A DNA stretch of 8,221 nt from a bacterium (lineage in GTDB: Bacteria > Caldisericota > Caldisericia > B22-G15), in NCBI GenBank assembly GCA_012517755.1, contig JAAYUH010000220.1:1-8221 (forward strand), written 5' to 3'. Below the pieces are notes generated by a model. It worked only from the letters and a program-made list of their open reading frames with translations. It searched no databases and was not told the origin of the DNA. This document shows positions 1 to 6,572 of the stretch, piece by piece. How positions within the stretch are numbered: the first letter of the stretch is position 1; every line of letters begins with the position of its first letter. The position numbers were made by a program, and so were the translations under genes.

Positions 1-132
1 TCAGAAGATTTAATTAAAAAATTAAAAGATATGAAAATTGATTATCATATCTCTAATACATTTGATGCAGTAAAAAAGTTTAATGAAATAGAAAATAAAA
101 TTAAAGCAGGTGCTTTTCATTTAACCTGCTAA
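1..132 (+). CDS. 3' end of an unidentified protein-coding gene (partial)
   Basis: Frame 1 is open from the window edge to a TAA at 130-132 and encodes the last 43 residues of a protein whose start lies outside the window. The visible part is lysine-rich and looks like a helix-strand pattern ending in AFHLTC. Codon use is like that of the following genes, and a spacer of only 28 bases precedes the next start, so it is probably the upstream member of the same operon as the small protein and pyrG. I do not recognise the family from this fragment, and no catalytic motif is visible. Confidence 0.7.
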   Translation, partial: SEDLIKKLKDMKIDYHISNTFDAVKKFNEIENKIKAGAFHLTC

Positions 133-147
133 TAATATTTATAAAAG

Positions 148-156
148 AAAGGAGGT
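148..156 (+). promoter_or_regulatory. Strong Shine-Dalgarno site for the 98-aa protein
   Basis: AAAGGAGGT ends four bases before the ATG at 161. It is a near-perfect match to the anti-Shine-Dalgarno sequence at a short spacing, and it fixes this start codon. It is much stronger than anything in front of pyrG, which suggests that the small protein is well translated. Confidence 0.8.
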
Positions 157-160
157 AAAA

Positions 161-457
161 ATGTATTATGTTATTTATAAAGATAAATTAAAAGAAGGTA
201 AAACAATTGATGATTTCAAAAAATGGCTTGATGAGTTTATGCCTATCCAGAAAGAGTGGGGCGCAATTGATTATGATGTTTATAAACCACTTTACGGTGA
301 AGCAAATATTTTTTATGTAAAATATAGTGTTGAATCTCTTGATGAATGGAAAAAAGGATTAGAATCACCCAAAGGAAAAGCATTAATTGATGCGATAAGT
401 AAAATTATTGATATCGCACATGTTGATGTAGAGGTGATGGAGAAAATAGAGATTTAA
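161..457 (+). CDS. Uncharacterised 98-aa protein, possibly ferredoxin-like alpha/beta fold
   Basis: A complete 98-residue ORF with a strong ribosome binding site. No signal peptide, membrane segment or cysteine is seen, so it should be a soluble cytoplasmic protein. The predicted pattern is an N-terminal strand (about 2-8), a helix (16-30), a strand pair (36-55, with alternating aromatic and aliphatic residues such as IFYVKYSV), a helix (58-82) and a last strand (87-93). That order resembles the small dimeric alpha/beta-barrel (ferredoxin-like) superfamily that includes monooxygenase-like and NIPSNAP-like proteins. This is an inference from pattern only, and no diagnostic motif was seen. The gene is five bases upstream of pyrG and probably in the same transcript. 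Function is unknown. Confidence 0.75.
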   Translation: MYYVIYKDKLKEGKTIDDFKKWLDEFMPIQKEWGAIDYDVYKPLYGEANIFYVKYSVESLDEWKKGLESPKGKALIDAISKIIDIAHVDVEVMEKIEI

Positions 458-462
458 TAAAA

Positions 463-2031
463 ATGGCTAAATATATTTTCGTTACTGGTGGGGTAATGTC
501 CTCCCTTGGTAAGGGTATTATCTCATCTTCTATCGGATTAATATTAAAAAGTATGGGCTATAAAGTTTCTATGCTAAAATTTGACCCATATTTAAATGTT
601 GATGCTGGTTCAATGAATCCATATCAACATGGTGAGGTATTTGTAACAAAAGATGGAGGGGAAGTTGATCTTGATATTGGTCATTATGAGAGATTCTTAT
701 CAGAAGATTTATCTAAAGCAAATAATGTAACAAGTGGAAGTATATATAAAACAATAATAGAAAAAGAGAGAAAAGGAGATTATTTAGGTCAAACAATACA
801 AGTAGTCCCTCATCTTACAGATGAAATAATTTTAAGAATAAAGGAGCTTTTGAAAAAAGATAATAGTGAAATAATAGTTGTTGAAATTGGTGGAACAGTT
901 GGAGATATAGAATCTCTTCCATTTCTTGAGGCTGCAAGTGAATTAAAAAATGAGGAAAAGGATGTTTACTTTTTTCATGTGACATATGTTCCATATCTTG
1001 ATATAACAGAGGAATTAAAAACAAAACCAACTCAACATTCTGTTAAGGAATTAAGAAGCATAGGTATTTATCCTGATATCCTTTTTTTAAGAGGAAAAAA
1101 AGAGATAAAAGAATCAGAAAAAGATAAACTATTTAGATACCTTGGGATTCCAAAGGAAAGAATAATTTCTGTTATAGATTTGAATTCACATTATTTCGTA
1201 CCAGAATTACTTCTTAATTCAAAAATAAAAGAGATCTTAGAAGAACTATTCGATGAAAAAAGAGAGATAGATATTTCAAACTGGAAAAACTTCACATCAA
1301 AATTGAATAGAGGAGGAAAAATTAAGAAAGTTGGTATTCTTGGTAAATATATAGAATTAAAAGATGCTTATATATCATTAAAAGAAGCATTAATTCATTC
1401 TCAGGTCGAAACAAATACGAAAATTGAAACAATATGGATATCTTCAGAAGATTTAAAAAATTTAGAAAAAAATATTAATGAGGTTGATGGAATAATAATA
1501 CCTGGAGGATTTGGGAAAAGAGGAATAGAAGGTATGATTGAAGGAGCAAAAATTTGTAGATTAAGTAAAAAACCTCTGCTTGGTATATGTCTTGGCTTAC
1601 AGATAATTATTATTGAATTTTTTAGAAATGTTGTTGGTTTAAATGATTCTAACTCAACTGAATTTGATGAAAAAACATCTAATCCTATCATTGATTTACT
1701 TTCCTCTCAAAGAGATATAAAATTTCTTGGAGGAACTATGCACCTCGGAGAAAGTGAATTGATAATAAAAGAAAACACAAAGGCATATCAAATATATAAA
1801 AGAATTTTTACAAAGGAAAGGCATAGACATAGATATACATTTAATCTTTCTTATTTAGATATACTTGAAAAAAATGGAATGTTAATCTCAGGTAGAAGTA
1901 GAGATGGAGAGGTTGAAATTATAGAACTGAAAGATCATCCATTTTATATTGGAGTCCAATTTCATCCTGAATTTTCTTCTAAGCCTTTATCTCAACATCC
2001 TCTATTTTCATCTTTCATCAACTCTTTGTAA
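463..2031 (+). CDS. pyrG: CTP synthase (glutamine-hydrolysing)
   Basis: Encodes a 522-aa CTP synthase, which aminates UTP to CTP using ATP and glutamine, the last step of de novo pyrimidine nucleotide synthesis in the cytoplasm. The N-terminal synthetase domain (about 1-265) starts with the P-loop TGGVMSSLGKG (K17). It keeps the Mg/ATP ligands D71 in DLDIGHYERF and E141 in EIGGTVGDIESLPF, plus the UTP-site region TKPTQHSVKEL. The C-terminal class I glutamine amidotransferase domain (about 287-522) has the oxyanion loop PGGFGKRG, nucleophile C376 in GICLGLQ, and H501/E503 in QFHPEF. All key residues are present, so it should be active. The length is slightly below the usual 530-550. The ATG at 463 gives the family-typical N-terminus. 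No good Shine-Dalgarno lies at normal spacing, so translation may be coupled to the gene ending at 457. The last 24 bases overlap the convergent rluD-like gene. Confidence 0.98.
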   Translation: MAKYIFVTGGVMSSLGKGIISSSIGLILKSMGYKVSMLKFDPYLNVDAGSMNPYQHGEVFVTKDGGEVDLDIGHYERFLSEDLSKANNVTSGSIYKTIIEKERKGDYLGQTIQVVPHLTDEIILRIKELLKKDNSEIIVVEIGGTVGDIESLPFLEAASELKNEEKDVYFFHVTYVPYLDITEELKTKPTQHSVKELRSIGIYPDILFLRGKKEIKESEKDKLFRYLGIPKERIISVIDLNSHYFVPELLLNSKIKEILEELFDEKREIDISNWKNFTSKLNRGGKIKKVGILGKYIELKDAYISLKEALIHSQVETNTKIETIWISSEDLKNLEKNINEVDGIIIPGGFGKRGIEGMIEGAKICRLSKKPLLGICLGLQIIIIEFFRNVVGLNDSNSTEFDEKTSNPIIDLLSSQRDIKFLGGTMHLGESELIIKENTKAYQIYKRIFTKERHRHRYTFNLSYLDILEKNGMLISGRSRDGEVEIIELKDHPFYIGVQFHPEFSSKPLSQHPLFSSFINSL

Positions 2032-2913
2032 AAAATCTTCAAAGTATGAGGGTAATGGAATATCAAAAGACATTTTTTCTTTTGTTCTTGGATGAGTAAA
2101 AACAATTTTTTTAGCATGAAGTAATTGCCCCTGTAACTCTGGGCAGGATATTCCATAAATTTTATCACCAACTATTGGATAGCCTATATATGAAAGATGG
2201 ACTCTTATTTGATGTGTTCTCCCTGTTCTTAATGATACTTCAAGTAGGGTATATTCTTTATATCTTTTTAAAACCTTAAATTCTGTAACTGCTTCTCTTC
2301 CAGAAAAAGATGGTTTTACAAACTTTTTACTTTTAAAACTTTTTGTCAATGGAATTTCAATAACACCTTTATCTTCTTTCACTATACCTTTTACAACAGC
2401 ATAATAAATTCTTTTTATCTTTCTTTCTTTTAAATCATTTGATAAAATCTTGTGAGAAAAGTCATTTTTTGCTACAAGAAGAAGGCCAGAAGTATCTTTA
2501 TCCAATCTATGAATGATACCAGGTCTTAAAACTCCACCAATCCTTGATAAATTTTTCGAGTAATAAAGAAGAGCATTTACAAGAGTTCCTTCTTTTTTAT
2601 TTCCTACTGGATGTGTTAACATTCCTTGTGGTTTATTTACAACTATTATGTCATTATCCTCATAAACAATCTCAATGTTCAATTTTTCTGGTTTCAAATT
2701 TAGTGGTTCTGGCTCTTTTAAATTAATTTCAACCAAATCATTAACTTTAACTTTATAAGAAGGTTTTTTAATTGAACCATTAACATAAACACAATTTTCT
2801 TTTATCAATTTTTTAATAAATTCTCTACTTAAAGATGGGTTGGTTTTTTTTAAAAACAGATCAAGCCTTATATTTTCTTCTTTTGAAATTAATTTTATAA
2901 ATCCATTTTCCAT
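2008..2913 (-). CDS. rluD: RluD-family 23S rRNA pseudouridine synthase
   Basis: A 301-aa pseudouridine synthase of the RluA/RluD family, which isomerises specific uridines in RNA, most likely in 23S rRNA. An N-terminal S4 RNA-binding domain (about 14-62) is followed by the catalytic domain (about 80-295). The catalytic motif HRLDKDTSG is at residues 135-143, with D138 the catalytic aspartate. NKPQGMLTHP (93-102) and RTGRTHQIRVHL (229-240) are the other family signatures. Length and domain order are normal for RluD-like proteins. The exact target uridine cannot be told from sequence, because RluA, RluC and RluD subfamilies share these motifs; the S4 domain favours RluC/RluD. The start at 2913 lies inside the end of lspA (19-base overlap) and has no clear Shine-Dalgarno, which suggests translational coupling. 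The 3' end overlaps pyrG on the other strand by 24 bases. Confidence 0.93.
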   Translation of the reverse strand: MENGFIKLISKEENIRLDLFLKKTNPSLSREFIKKLIKENCVYVNGSIKKPSYKVKVNDLVEINLKEPEPLNLKPEKLNIEIVYEDNDIIVVNKPQGMLTHPVGNKKEGTLVNALLYYSKNLSRIGGVLRPGIIHRLDKDTSGLLLVAKNDFSHKILSNDLKERKIKRIYYAVVKGIVKEDKGVIEIPLTKSFKSKKFVKPSFSGREAVTEFKVLKRYKEYTLLEVSLRTGRTHQIRVHLSYIGYPIVGDKIYGISCPELQGQLLHAKKIVFTHPRTKEKMSFDIPLPSYFEDFLQRVDER

Positions 2914-3347
2914 AAAAAAATCAACATAAGGACTATTCCTATCGTTATATATGAATCAGACAGATTAAAAACAGGAAAATTTTTCACACTTATAAAATCT
3001 ATAACATATCCATATTTTAATCTATCAATTAAATTTCCTGAAATTCCTGAAATAATTAAAGAGATATTGAATGTTATAAAAAGAGTTTTAGGTTCTATTT
3101 TAATAAAAAAATATAAAAGAAGCATTAAAGCAATAAATGATATTATTATAAAAAAGTATCTACCTTCGGGGAATATACCAAAAATTCCACCCCTATTTTC
3201 AACTTTTTCAAATTTTAATAGGTCTTTAAATATATGAACTGTTTCATTATAATCTAAATTTTTAACTACAAAATATTTTGAAATTCTATCAAGAAAAATA
3301 AAAATCGATGTAAAAATTAAAAGATATATAAAATAATAAAATTTCAT
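2895..3347 (-). CDS. lspA: Lipoprotein signal peptidase (signal peptidase II)
   Basis: A 150-aa membrane aspartyl protease that removes the signal peptide from diacylglyceryl-modified prolipoproteins. Four hydrophobic segments are visible (about 4-20, 65-83, 87-104, 131-147). Family motifs are FLDRISKYF (18-26), NRGGIFGIF (51-59), GNLIDR (104-109), YVIDF (114-118) and FNLSDSYI (127-134). The two catalytic aspartates are D117 and D131. Length is close to the usual 150-170. The ATG at 3347 gives a short basic N-terminus before the first membrane helix. No good ribosome binding site is visible; the upstream DUF167 reading frame ends 17 bases before. The next gene (rluD-like) starts inside this one, an arrangement common in bacterial lspA-rluD pairs. 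A functional link to the transporter is possible, since binding proteins are often lipoproteins, but the binding protein's N-terminus is outside the window. Confidence 0.95.
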   Translation of the reverse strand: MKFYYFIYLLIFTSIFIFLDRISKYFVVKNLDYNETVHIFKDLLKFEKVENRGGIFGIFPEGRYFFIIISFIALMLLLYFFIKIEPKTLFITFNISLIISGISGNLIDRLKYGYVIDFISVKNFPVFNLSDSYITIGIVLMLIFLWKMDL

Positions 3348-3364
3348 AATTTTATGATATCAAA

Positions 3365-3622
3365 TTATCCCAATAATTTTTTTATTTTTTCTTTTAAAAT
3401 TTTTTCTTCTAAAGGAATAAACAACAATTTATTTTTATTTTTTAGACCAGAAATGATTTTTATCCCCTTAATATTTAAAATGTCTTCAAGAAATTTTATT
3501 AACTCCTCATTTGCTTTGTTTTCAATTGGAGGTTTAGATATTTTAATATAAAGAATGTTATTTTTATACTATTTTATTAAATTTTTCTTTGAATTTGGGG
3601 TTACTTTTACAATTAAGTTCAA
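3365..3622 (-). pseudogene. DUF167/YggU-family gene interrupted by an in-frame TAG
   Basis: Reading the minus strand from a TTG at 3622-3620 gives MNLIVKVTPNSKKNLIK, then TAG at 3571-3569, then 67 further residues in the same frame to a TAA at 3367-3365. The second part contains KPPIENKANEELIKFL and IKIISGLKNKNKLLFI. These match the DUF167/YggU pattern (PP-x-(D/E)-GKANxxLIKFL, then SG-x-x-x-xKxL-I). The first part supplies the family's first strand and PNSKK turn. The alignment is continuous across the stop, which replaces the position usually held by glycine in the consensus I-x-G-Y. Combined length (85 residues) is normal. There is no ATG, and the only Shine-Dalgarno-like sequence is about 21 bases upstream inside a hairpin. 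It is either a recent nonsense pseudogene, a base error, or a site of amber readthrough. Position just upstream of lspA and rluD fits a known bacterial neighbourhood. The biochemical role of DUF167 is not established. Confidence 0.8.
3569..3571 (-). other. Premature in-frame TAG within the DUF167 reading frame
   Basis: CTA on the + strand reads TAG on the minus strand, 17 codons after the presumed TTG start. Family similarity continues on both sides without a frame change, so a substitution, not an indel, is the simplest explanation. A single-base change from GAG, AAG or CAG, or two changes from a glycine codon, would produce it. Confidence 0.75.
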
Positions 3623-3628
3623 AATTTT

Positions 3629-3654
3629 AAAAGGGGAGAAGTTCCTCCCCTTTT
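3629..3654 (-). terminator. Hairpin terminator after the transporter operon, possibly bidirectional
   Basis: A 10-bp perfect stem (3629-3638 with 3645-3654, core GGGGAG/CTCCCC flanked by AAAA/TTTT) and a 6-base loop lie 4 bases past the stop codon of the last ATPase gene. On the minus strand it is followed only by TTTT, then AAAATTTT. On the + strand it is followed by eight T. It most likely ends the opp-type transcript, perhaps leakily, because the DUF167-lspA-rluD genes continue on the same strand immediately after. No + strand gene in the window obviously needs it. Confidence 0.75.
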
Positions 3655-3658
3655 TTTT

Positions 3659-4630
3659 CTATTTTACAGCATGACAGGAAACAAAATGGTCCTTCTTTAT
3701 TTCTCTTTGTTCTGGTATTAATTCTCTACAAACTGGCATTGCTACAGGGCACCTTGTATGGAATACACAACCACTTGGTGGGTTAATTGGAGATGGTATA
3801 TCACCCTGTAATACAGCTCTTTCTTTTTTAATTTCAGGATCTGGTATTGGAACTGAAGAGAGTAGTGCTTGAGTGTATGGGTGAAGTGGGCTATCGAATA
3901 GTTCATCATTTGCAGCTATCTCCATAACTCTGCCAAGATAGAGTACAACTATTCTATCGCTCATATGTCTTATAACTGCCATATCATGTGCAATGAATAG
4001 ATATGTTAGATTTAGTTTTTCTTGAAGATCATTTAAAAGATTTATCACCTGGGATTGAATAGAAACATCAAGAGCAGAAACTGGTTCATCGCAAACAACA
4101 AACTTTGGATTCAAAATTATTGCTCTTGCTATCCCAATTCTCTGTCTTTGACCACCTGAAAACTCATGTGGATATCTGTTTATATATTCAGGTCTCAAAC
4201 CAACAAGCTCCATTACTTCAACTACTCTATCAAGAACCTCTTTTCTTGTTTTGTAAATATTATGAACAACTAAGGGTTCTCCAATAATTTCAGAAATTGG
4301 CATTCTTGGATTTAGAGAACCATATGGATCTTGAAATATTATTTGAAAATTTCTTCTTAATCTTCTTAACTCTTCGCCTTTAAGTTTATTTATTATTGTG
4401 CCTTGAAAATTAATTTCACCTGATGTTGGAGGGTAAAGCATTAAAACTGTTTTTCCAATTGTTGTTTTCCCTGAACCTGATTCACCAACGAGTCCTAAGG
4501 TTTCTCCTTCATAAATATCAAAAGAAACATCATCAACAGCTTTAACATGTGCAATAACTCCTCCAAGAACTCCTCCATGGATTGGAAAATATTTTTTTAA
4601 GTTTTTTACACTAACCAATGGTTCACTCAT
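3659..4630 (-). CDS. oppF: Peptide-type ABC transporter ATPase, OppF/DppF-like
   Basis: A 323-aa cytoplasmic ATP-binding subunit of a dipeptide/oligopeptide-class importer. Motifs in order: Walker A GESGSGKT (49-56), Q-loop Q100 in IIFQDPYGSLNPR, ABC signature SGGQRQR (158-164), Walker B VVCDEP with D181 and catalytic E182, D-loop SALD, and H-loop H215. The C-terminal oligopeptide-transporter extension carries C288, C294, C301 and C319 in the pattern C-x5-C-x6-C-x17-C, which in this family can bind a [4Fe-4S] cluster. It should pair with the OppD-like ATPase upstream to drive the B and C permeases. The ATG is one base after the OppD stop, with GGGAG inside the end of that gene as ribosome binding site. 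It ends with TAG, the only regular gene here to do so, followed by a terminator hairpin. The oppF symbol denotes the subunit type; substrate is not known. Confidence 0.95.
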   Translation of the reverse strand: MSEPLVSVKNLKKYFPIHGGVLGGVIAHVKAVDDVSFDIYEGETLGLVGESGSGKTTIGKTVLMLYPPTSGEINFQGTIINKLKGEELRRLRRNFQIIFQDPYGSLNPRMPISEIIGEPLVVHNIYKTRKEVLDRVVEVMELVGLRPEYINRYPHEFSGGQRQRIGIARAIILNPKFVVCDEPVSALDVSIQSQVINLLNDLQEKLNLTYLFIAHDMAVIRHMSDRIVVLYLGRVMEIAANDELFDSPLHPYTQALLSSVPIPDPEIKKERAVLQGDIPSPINPPSGCVFHTRCPVAMPVCRELIPEQREIKKDHFVSCHAVK

Positions 4631-4631
4631 T

Positions 4632-5630
4632 TTAAACTCCCATTCCTGGTTTCAGGTAGTTCCAGCATTTAACAAAATGACCAGGAGATATCTCTTCAAT
4701 TTTAGGATCCTCTTCTCTACAAATCTTTGTTGAATATGGACATCTCGGATTAAAATAACAACCTTTTGGTAAATGATAAGGATTGGGAACAACACCTTCT
4801 ATTATTGGTAATTTTTCTCCTTTAACTCTTTTTTTTGTAACAAGTGGAATTGAACTAAGAAGACCATATGTATATGGATGTTGTGGAGATTTAAATATCG
4901 TTTTAATATCTGAATATTCAACTATCTTACCAGAGTACATAACTGCAACATTATCAGCCATCTCAGCAATAACTGATAGATTATGTGTGATTAAAAGAAT
5001 TGCCATTCCAATTTTTCTTTTTAAATCTTTCATAAGTTCAAGTATTTGTGCTTGAATTGTAACATCAAGTGCTGTTGTTGCTTCATCGGAAATTAGTAAA
5101 TCTGGATTACAGGACAAAGCCATAGCTATCATAACTCTCTGTCTCATACCACCGGACATCTGATGTGGATATTCATCATATCTTTTTTCAGGGTCTGGAA
5201 TTCCTACCAAATCAAGCATTTCAATTGCTCTTTTTTTTGCCTCTTCTTCTGTTACATCTTGATGTACTAAAATTGCCTCACTTATCTGATATCCAACAGT
5301 AAAAACAGGATTTAAAGATGTCATAGGTTCCTGGAAGATCATTGAAATTTGACTACCTCTTATTCTTCTCATTTCTTCTTCGCTTTTTTTAAGAATGTCT
5401 TCTCCTTTAAACCAAATCTCTCCGCCAACAATTTTTCCTGGTGGCCAAGGTATTAATCTCATTATAGAAAGAGATGTAACTGATTTTCCACATCCAGATT
5501 CTCCAACGAGACCAAGAGTTTCTCCAACACTTATCTTAATATCAACTCCATCAACTGCTCTTACAACTCCTTCATCTGTATAAAAAAAGGTTTGTAAATC
5601 TTTTGTCTGAACAAGAATATCATCTTTCAT
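4632..5630 (-). CDS. oppD: Peptide-type ABC transporter ATPase, OppD/DppD-like
   Basis: A 332-aa ABC ATPase of the peptide/nickel importer class. Motifs: Walker A GESGCGKS (43-50), Q-loop Q100 in MIFQEPMTSLNP, signature SGGMRQR (159-165), Walker B LLISDEA with D182 and catalytic E183 (DEA for DEP is common in this subfamily), D-loop TALD and H-loop H216. The C-terminal extension has C291, C297, C304 and C322, the same spacing as in its OppF-like partner, again a putative iron-sulfur site. Both ATPases have intact catalytic residues, so both nucleotide sites look competent. A good ribosome binding site (AAAGGAG) lies in the 11-base gap after the OppC-like gene. It is likely co-transcribed with permeases B and C and the OppF-like gene. 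Confidence 0.95.
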   Translation of the reverse strand: MKDDILVQTKDLQTFFYTDEGVVRAVDGVDIKISVGETLGLVGESGCGKSVTSLSIMRLIPWPPGKIVGGEIWFKGEDILKKSEEEMRRIRGSQISMIFQEPMTSLNPVFTVGYQISEAILVHQDVTEEEAKKRAIEMLDLVGIPDPEKRYDEYPHQMSGGMRQRVMIAMALSCNPDLLISDEATTALDVTIQAQILELMKDLKRKIGMAILLITHNLSVIAEMADNVAVMYSGKIVEYSDIKTIFKSPQHPYTYGLLSSIPLVTKKRVKGEKLPIIEGVVPNPYHLPKGCYFNPRCPYSTKICREEDPKIEEISPGHFVKCWNYLKPGMGV

Positions 5631-5641
5631 AATAGTCTCCT

Positions 5642-6559
5642 TTAAATTTTCAATCTTGGATCAAGAGCATCCCTTAGGCCATCTCCAAAGAAATTGAAAG
5701 CAAGTACAGTTATGAAGATTAGAATTCCTGGATAAAAAACAAGAAATGGTGCTCTCCAAATATAATTTTGTGCACCTTGGAGCATATTACCCCAACTTGC
5801 AGTAGGAGCTTGAACGCCAAAGCCAAGAAAACTAATCGAAGCCTCATAAATAATAGAACTACCAATTCCAAGAGTAGTACCTATTATAATATAAGCCAAC
5901 GTATTTGGTAGGAGATGCTTAAACATAATTCTTGAAGGAGGAACACCTATAGCTCTTGCGGCTTCGGTGAATTCCTGTTCTTTTAAAGAAAGAATTATAC
6001 CTCTTACAAGTCTTGCATCTGTCATCCAGCCAAAAACAACTATTACGAATATAAGTTGTAGAATTCCTTTACCGATAACTGATGCAAGAGCAATAAGAAG
6101 AGGAATTGTTGGAAGGCACAAAAATATATCTGTAATTCTCATAAGTATATTATCAACGGTTTTTCCGTAATAACCTGCAATAAGTCCAACAACAGCACCA
6201 ACAAGAGCAGCAGAAATTGAAGCACTAAATCCTATAAGAAGCGAGATTCTACCTCCATATAATAATCTTGCTAAAACATCTCTTGCAAAATCATCAGTTC
6301 CTAAAGGATGTCTAACACCATTGGGATCAACAGCCCCAGGGCTTAGTAATTCATAGGGACCCTCTATTTGATAGTTAGGATCTACTCTATAAATTAATGG
6401 TCCTATCAAGCATATGATAATTATGATTATAAGCATATACATTCCAACCATAGCGAGCTTATGTTTTTTTAATCTCTTCCATACCATTTTCCAGTAACTA
6501 AATTCTTCTGGAGAAATTAATTCTTCTCTTGCTTCTTCTGTAGTTATATCTCTTGCCAT
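5642..6559 (-). CDS. oppC: Peptide-type ABC transporter permease, OppC/DppC-like
   Basis: A 305-aa inner-membrane permease. It has the cytoplasmic N-terminal OppC_N segment (about 20-36, KMVWKRLKKHKLAMVG), a first membrane helix containing six successive isoleucines (44-49), a periplasmic segment with HPLGTDDFARDVLARLLYG (84-102), and then the five-helix binding-protein-dependent transport domain (about 104-295). The EAA loop, the contact for the ATPases, is EFTEAARAIGVPPSRIMFKH (196-215). The C-terminus ends GDGLRDALDPRLK, typical of the subunit. Start choice is supported by AGGAGG at 6565-6570, five bases before the ATG. It lies 13 bases after the OppB-like gene and forms the heterodimeric channel with it. 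Confidence 0.95.
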   Translation of the reverse strand: MARDITTEEAREELISPEEFSYWKMVWKRLKKHKLAMVGMYMLIIIIIICLIGPLIYRVDPNYQIEGPYELLSPGAVDPNGVRHPLGTDDFARDVLARLLYGGRISLLIGFSASISAALVGAVVGLIAGYYGKTVDNILMRITDIFLCLPTIPLLIALASVIGKGILQLIFVIVVFGWMTDARLVRGIILSLKEQEFTEAARAIGVPPSRIMFKHLLPNTLAYIIIGTTLGIGSSIIYEASISFLGFGVQAPTASWGNMLQGAQNYIWRAPFLVFYPGILIFITVLAFNFFGDGLRDALDPRLKI

Positions 6560-6564
6560 TATTG

Positions 6565-6570
6565 CCTCCT
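6565..6570 (-). promoter_or_regulatory. Shine-Dalgarno site for the OppC-like gene
   Basis: AGGAGG on the minus strand, five bases before the ATG at 6559, in the short gap after the OppB-like stop codon. It is a perfect core match and fixes the start. Confidence 0.75.
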
Positions 6571-6572
6571 AT

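Noticed and set aside
105..130. A 7-bp inverted repeat (AGCAGGT ... ACCTGCT) at the end of the first partial gene.
   Set aside because: The loop is 12 bases, no T-tract follows, and the next gene starts 30 bases later with a strong ribosome binding site. It is not convincing as a terminator and is partly coding sequence.
3354..3551. A 65-codon + strand open frame opposite the DUF167 gene.
   Set aside because: It lacks a ribosome binding site, is a low-complexity Phe/Ile-rich translation, and lies antisense to a frame with clear DUF167 motifs.
3563..3571. A -10-like TATAAA on the minus strand just after the internal TAG, considered as an lspA promoter.
   Set aside because: No acceptable -35 element is found about 17 bases upstream, and such A/T hexamers are expected by chance in this composition.
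4783..5055. A 90-codon + strand open frame within the OppD-like gene (and similar ones at 815-1030, 1401-1691, 2544-2726, 4105-4287, 5395-5583, 5967-6170 and 7357-7548).
   Set aside because: All are antisense to genes with full family motifs, have no ribosome binding site or recognisable motif, and look like shadows of those genes.
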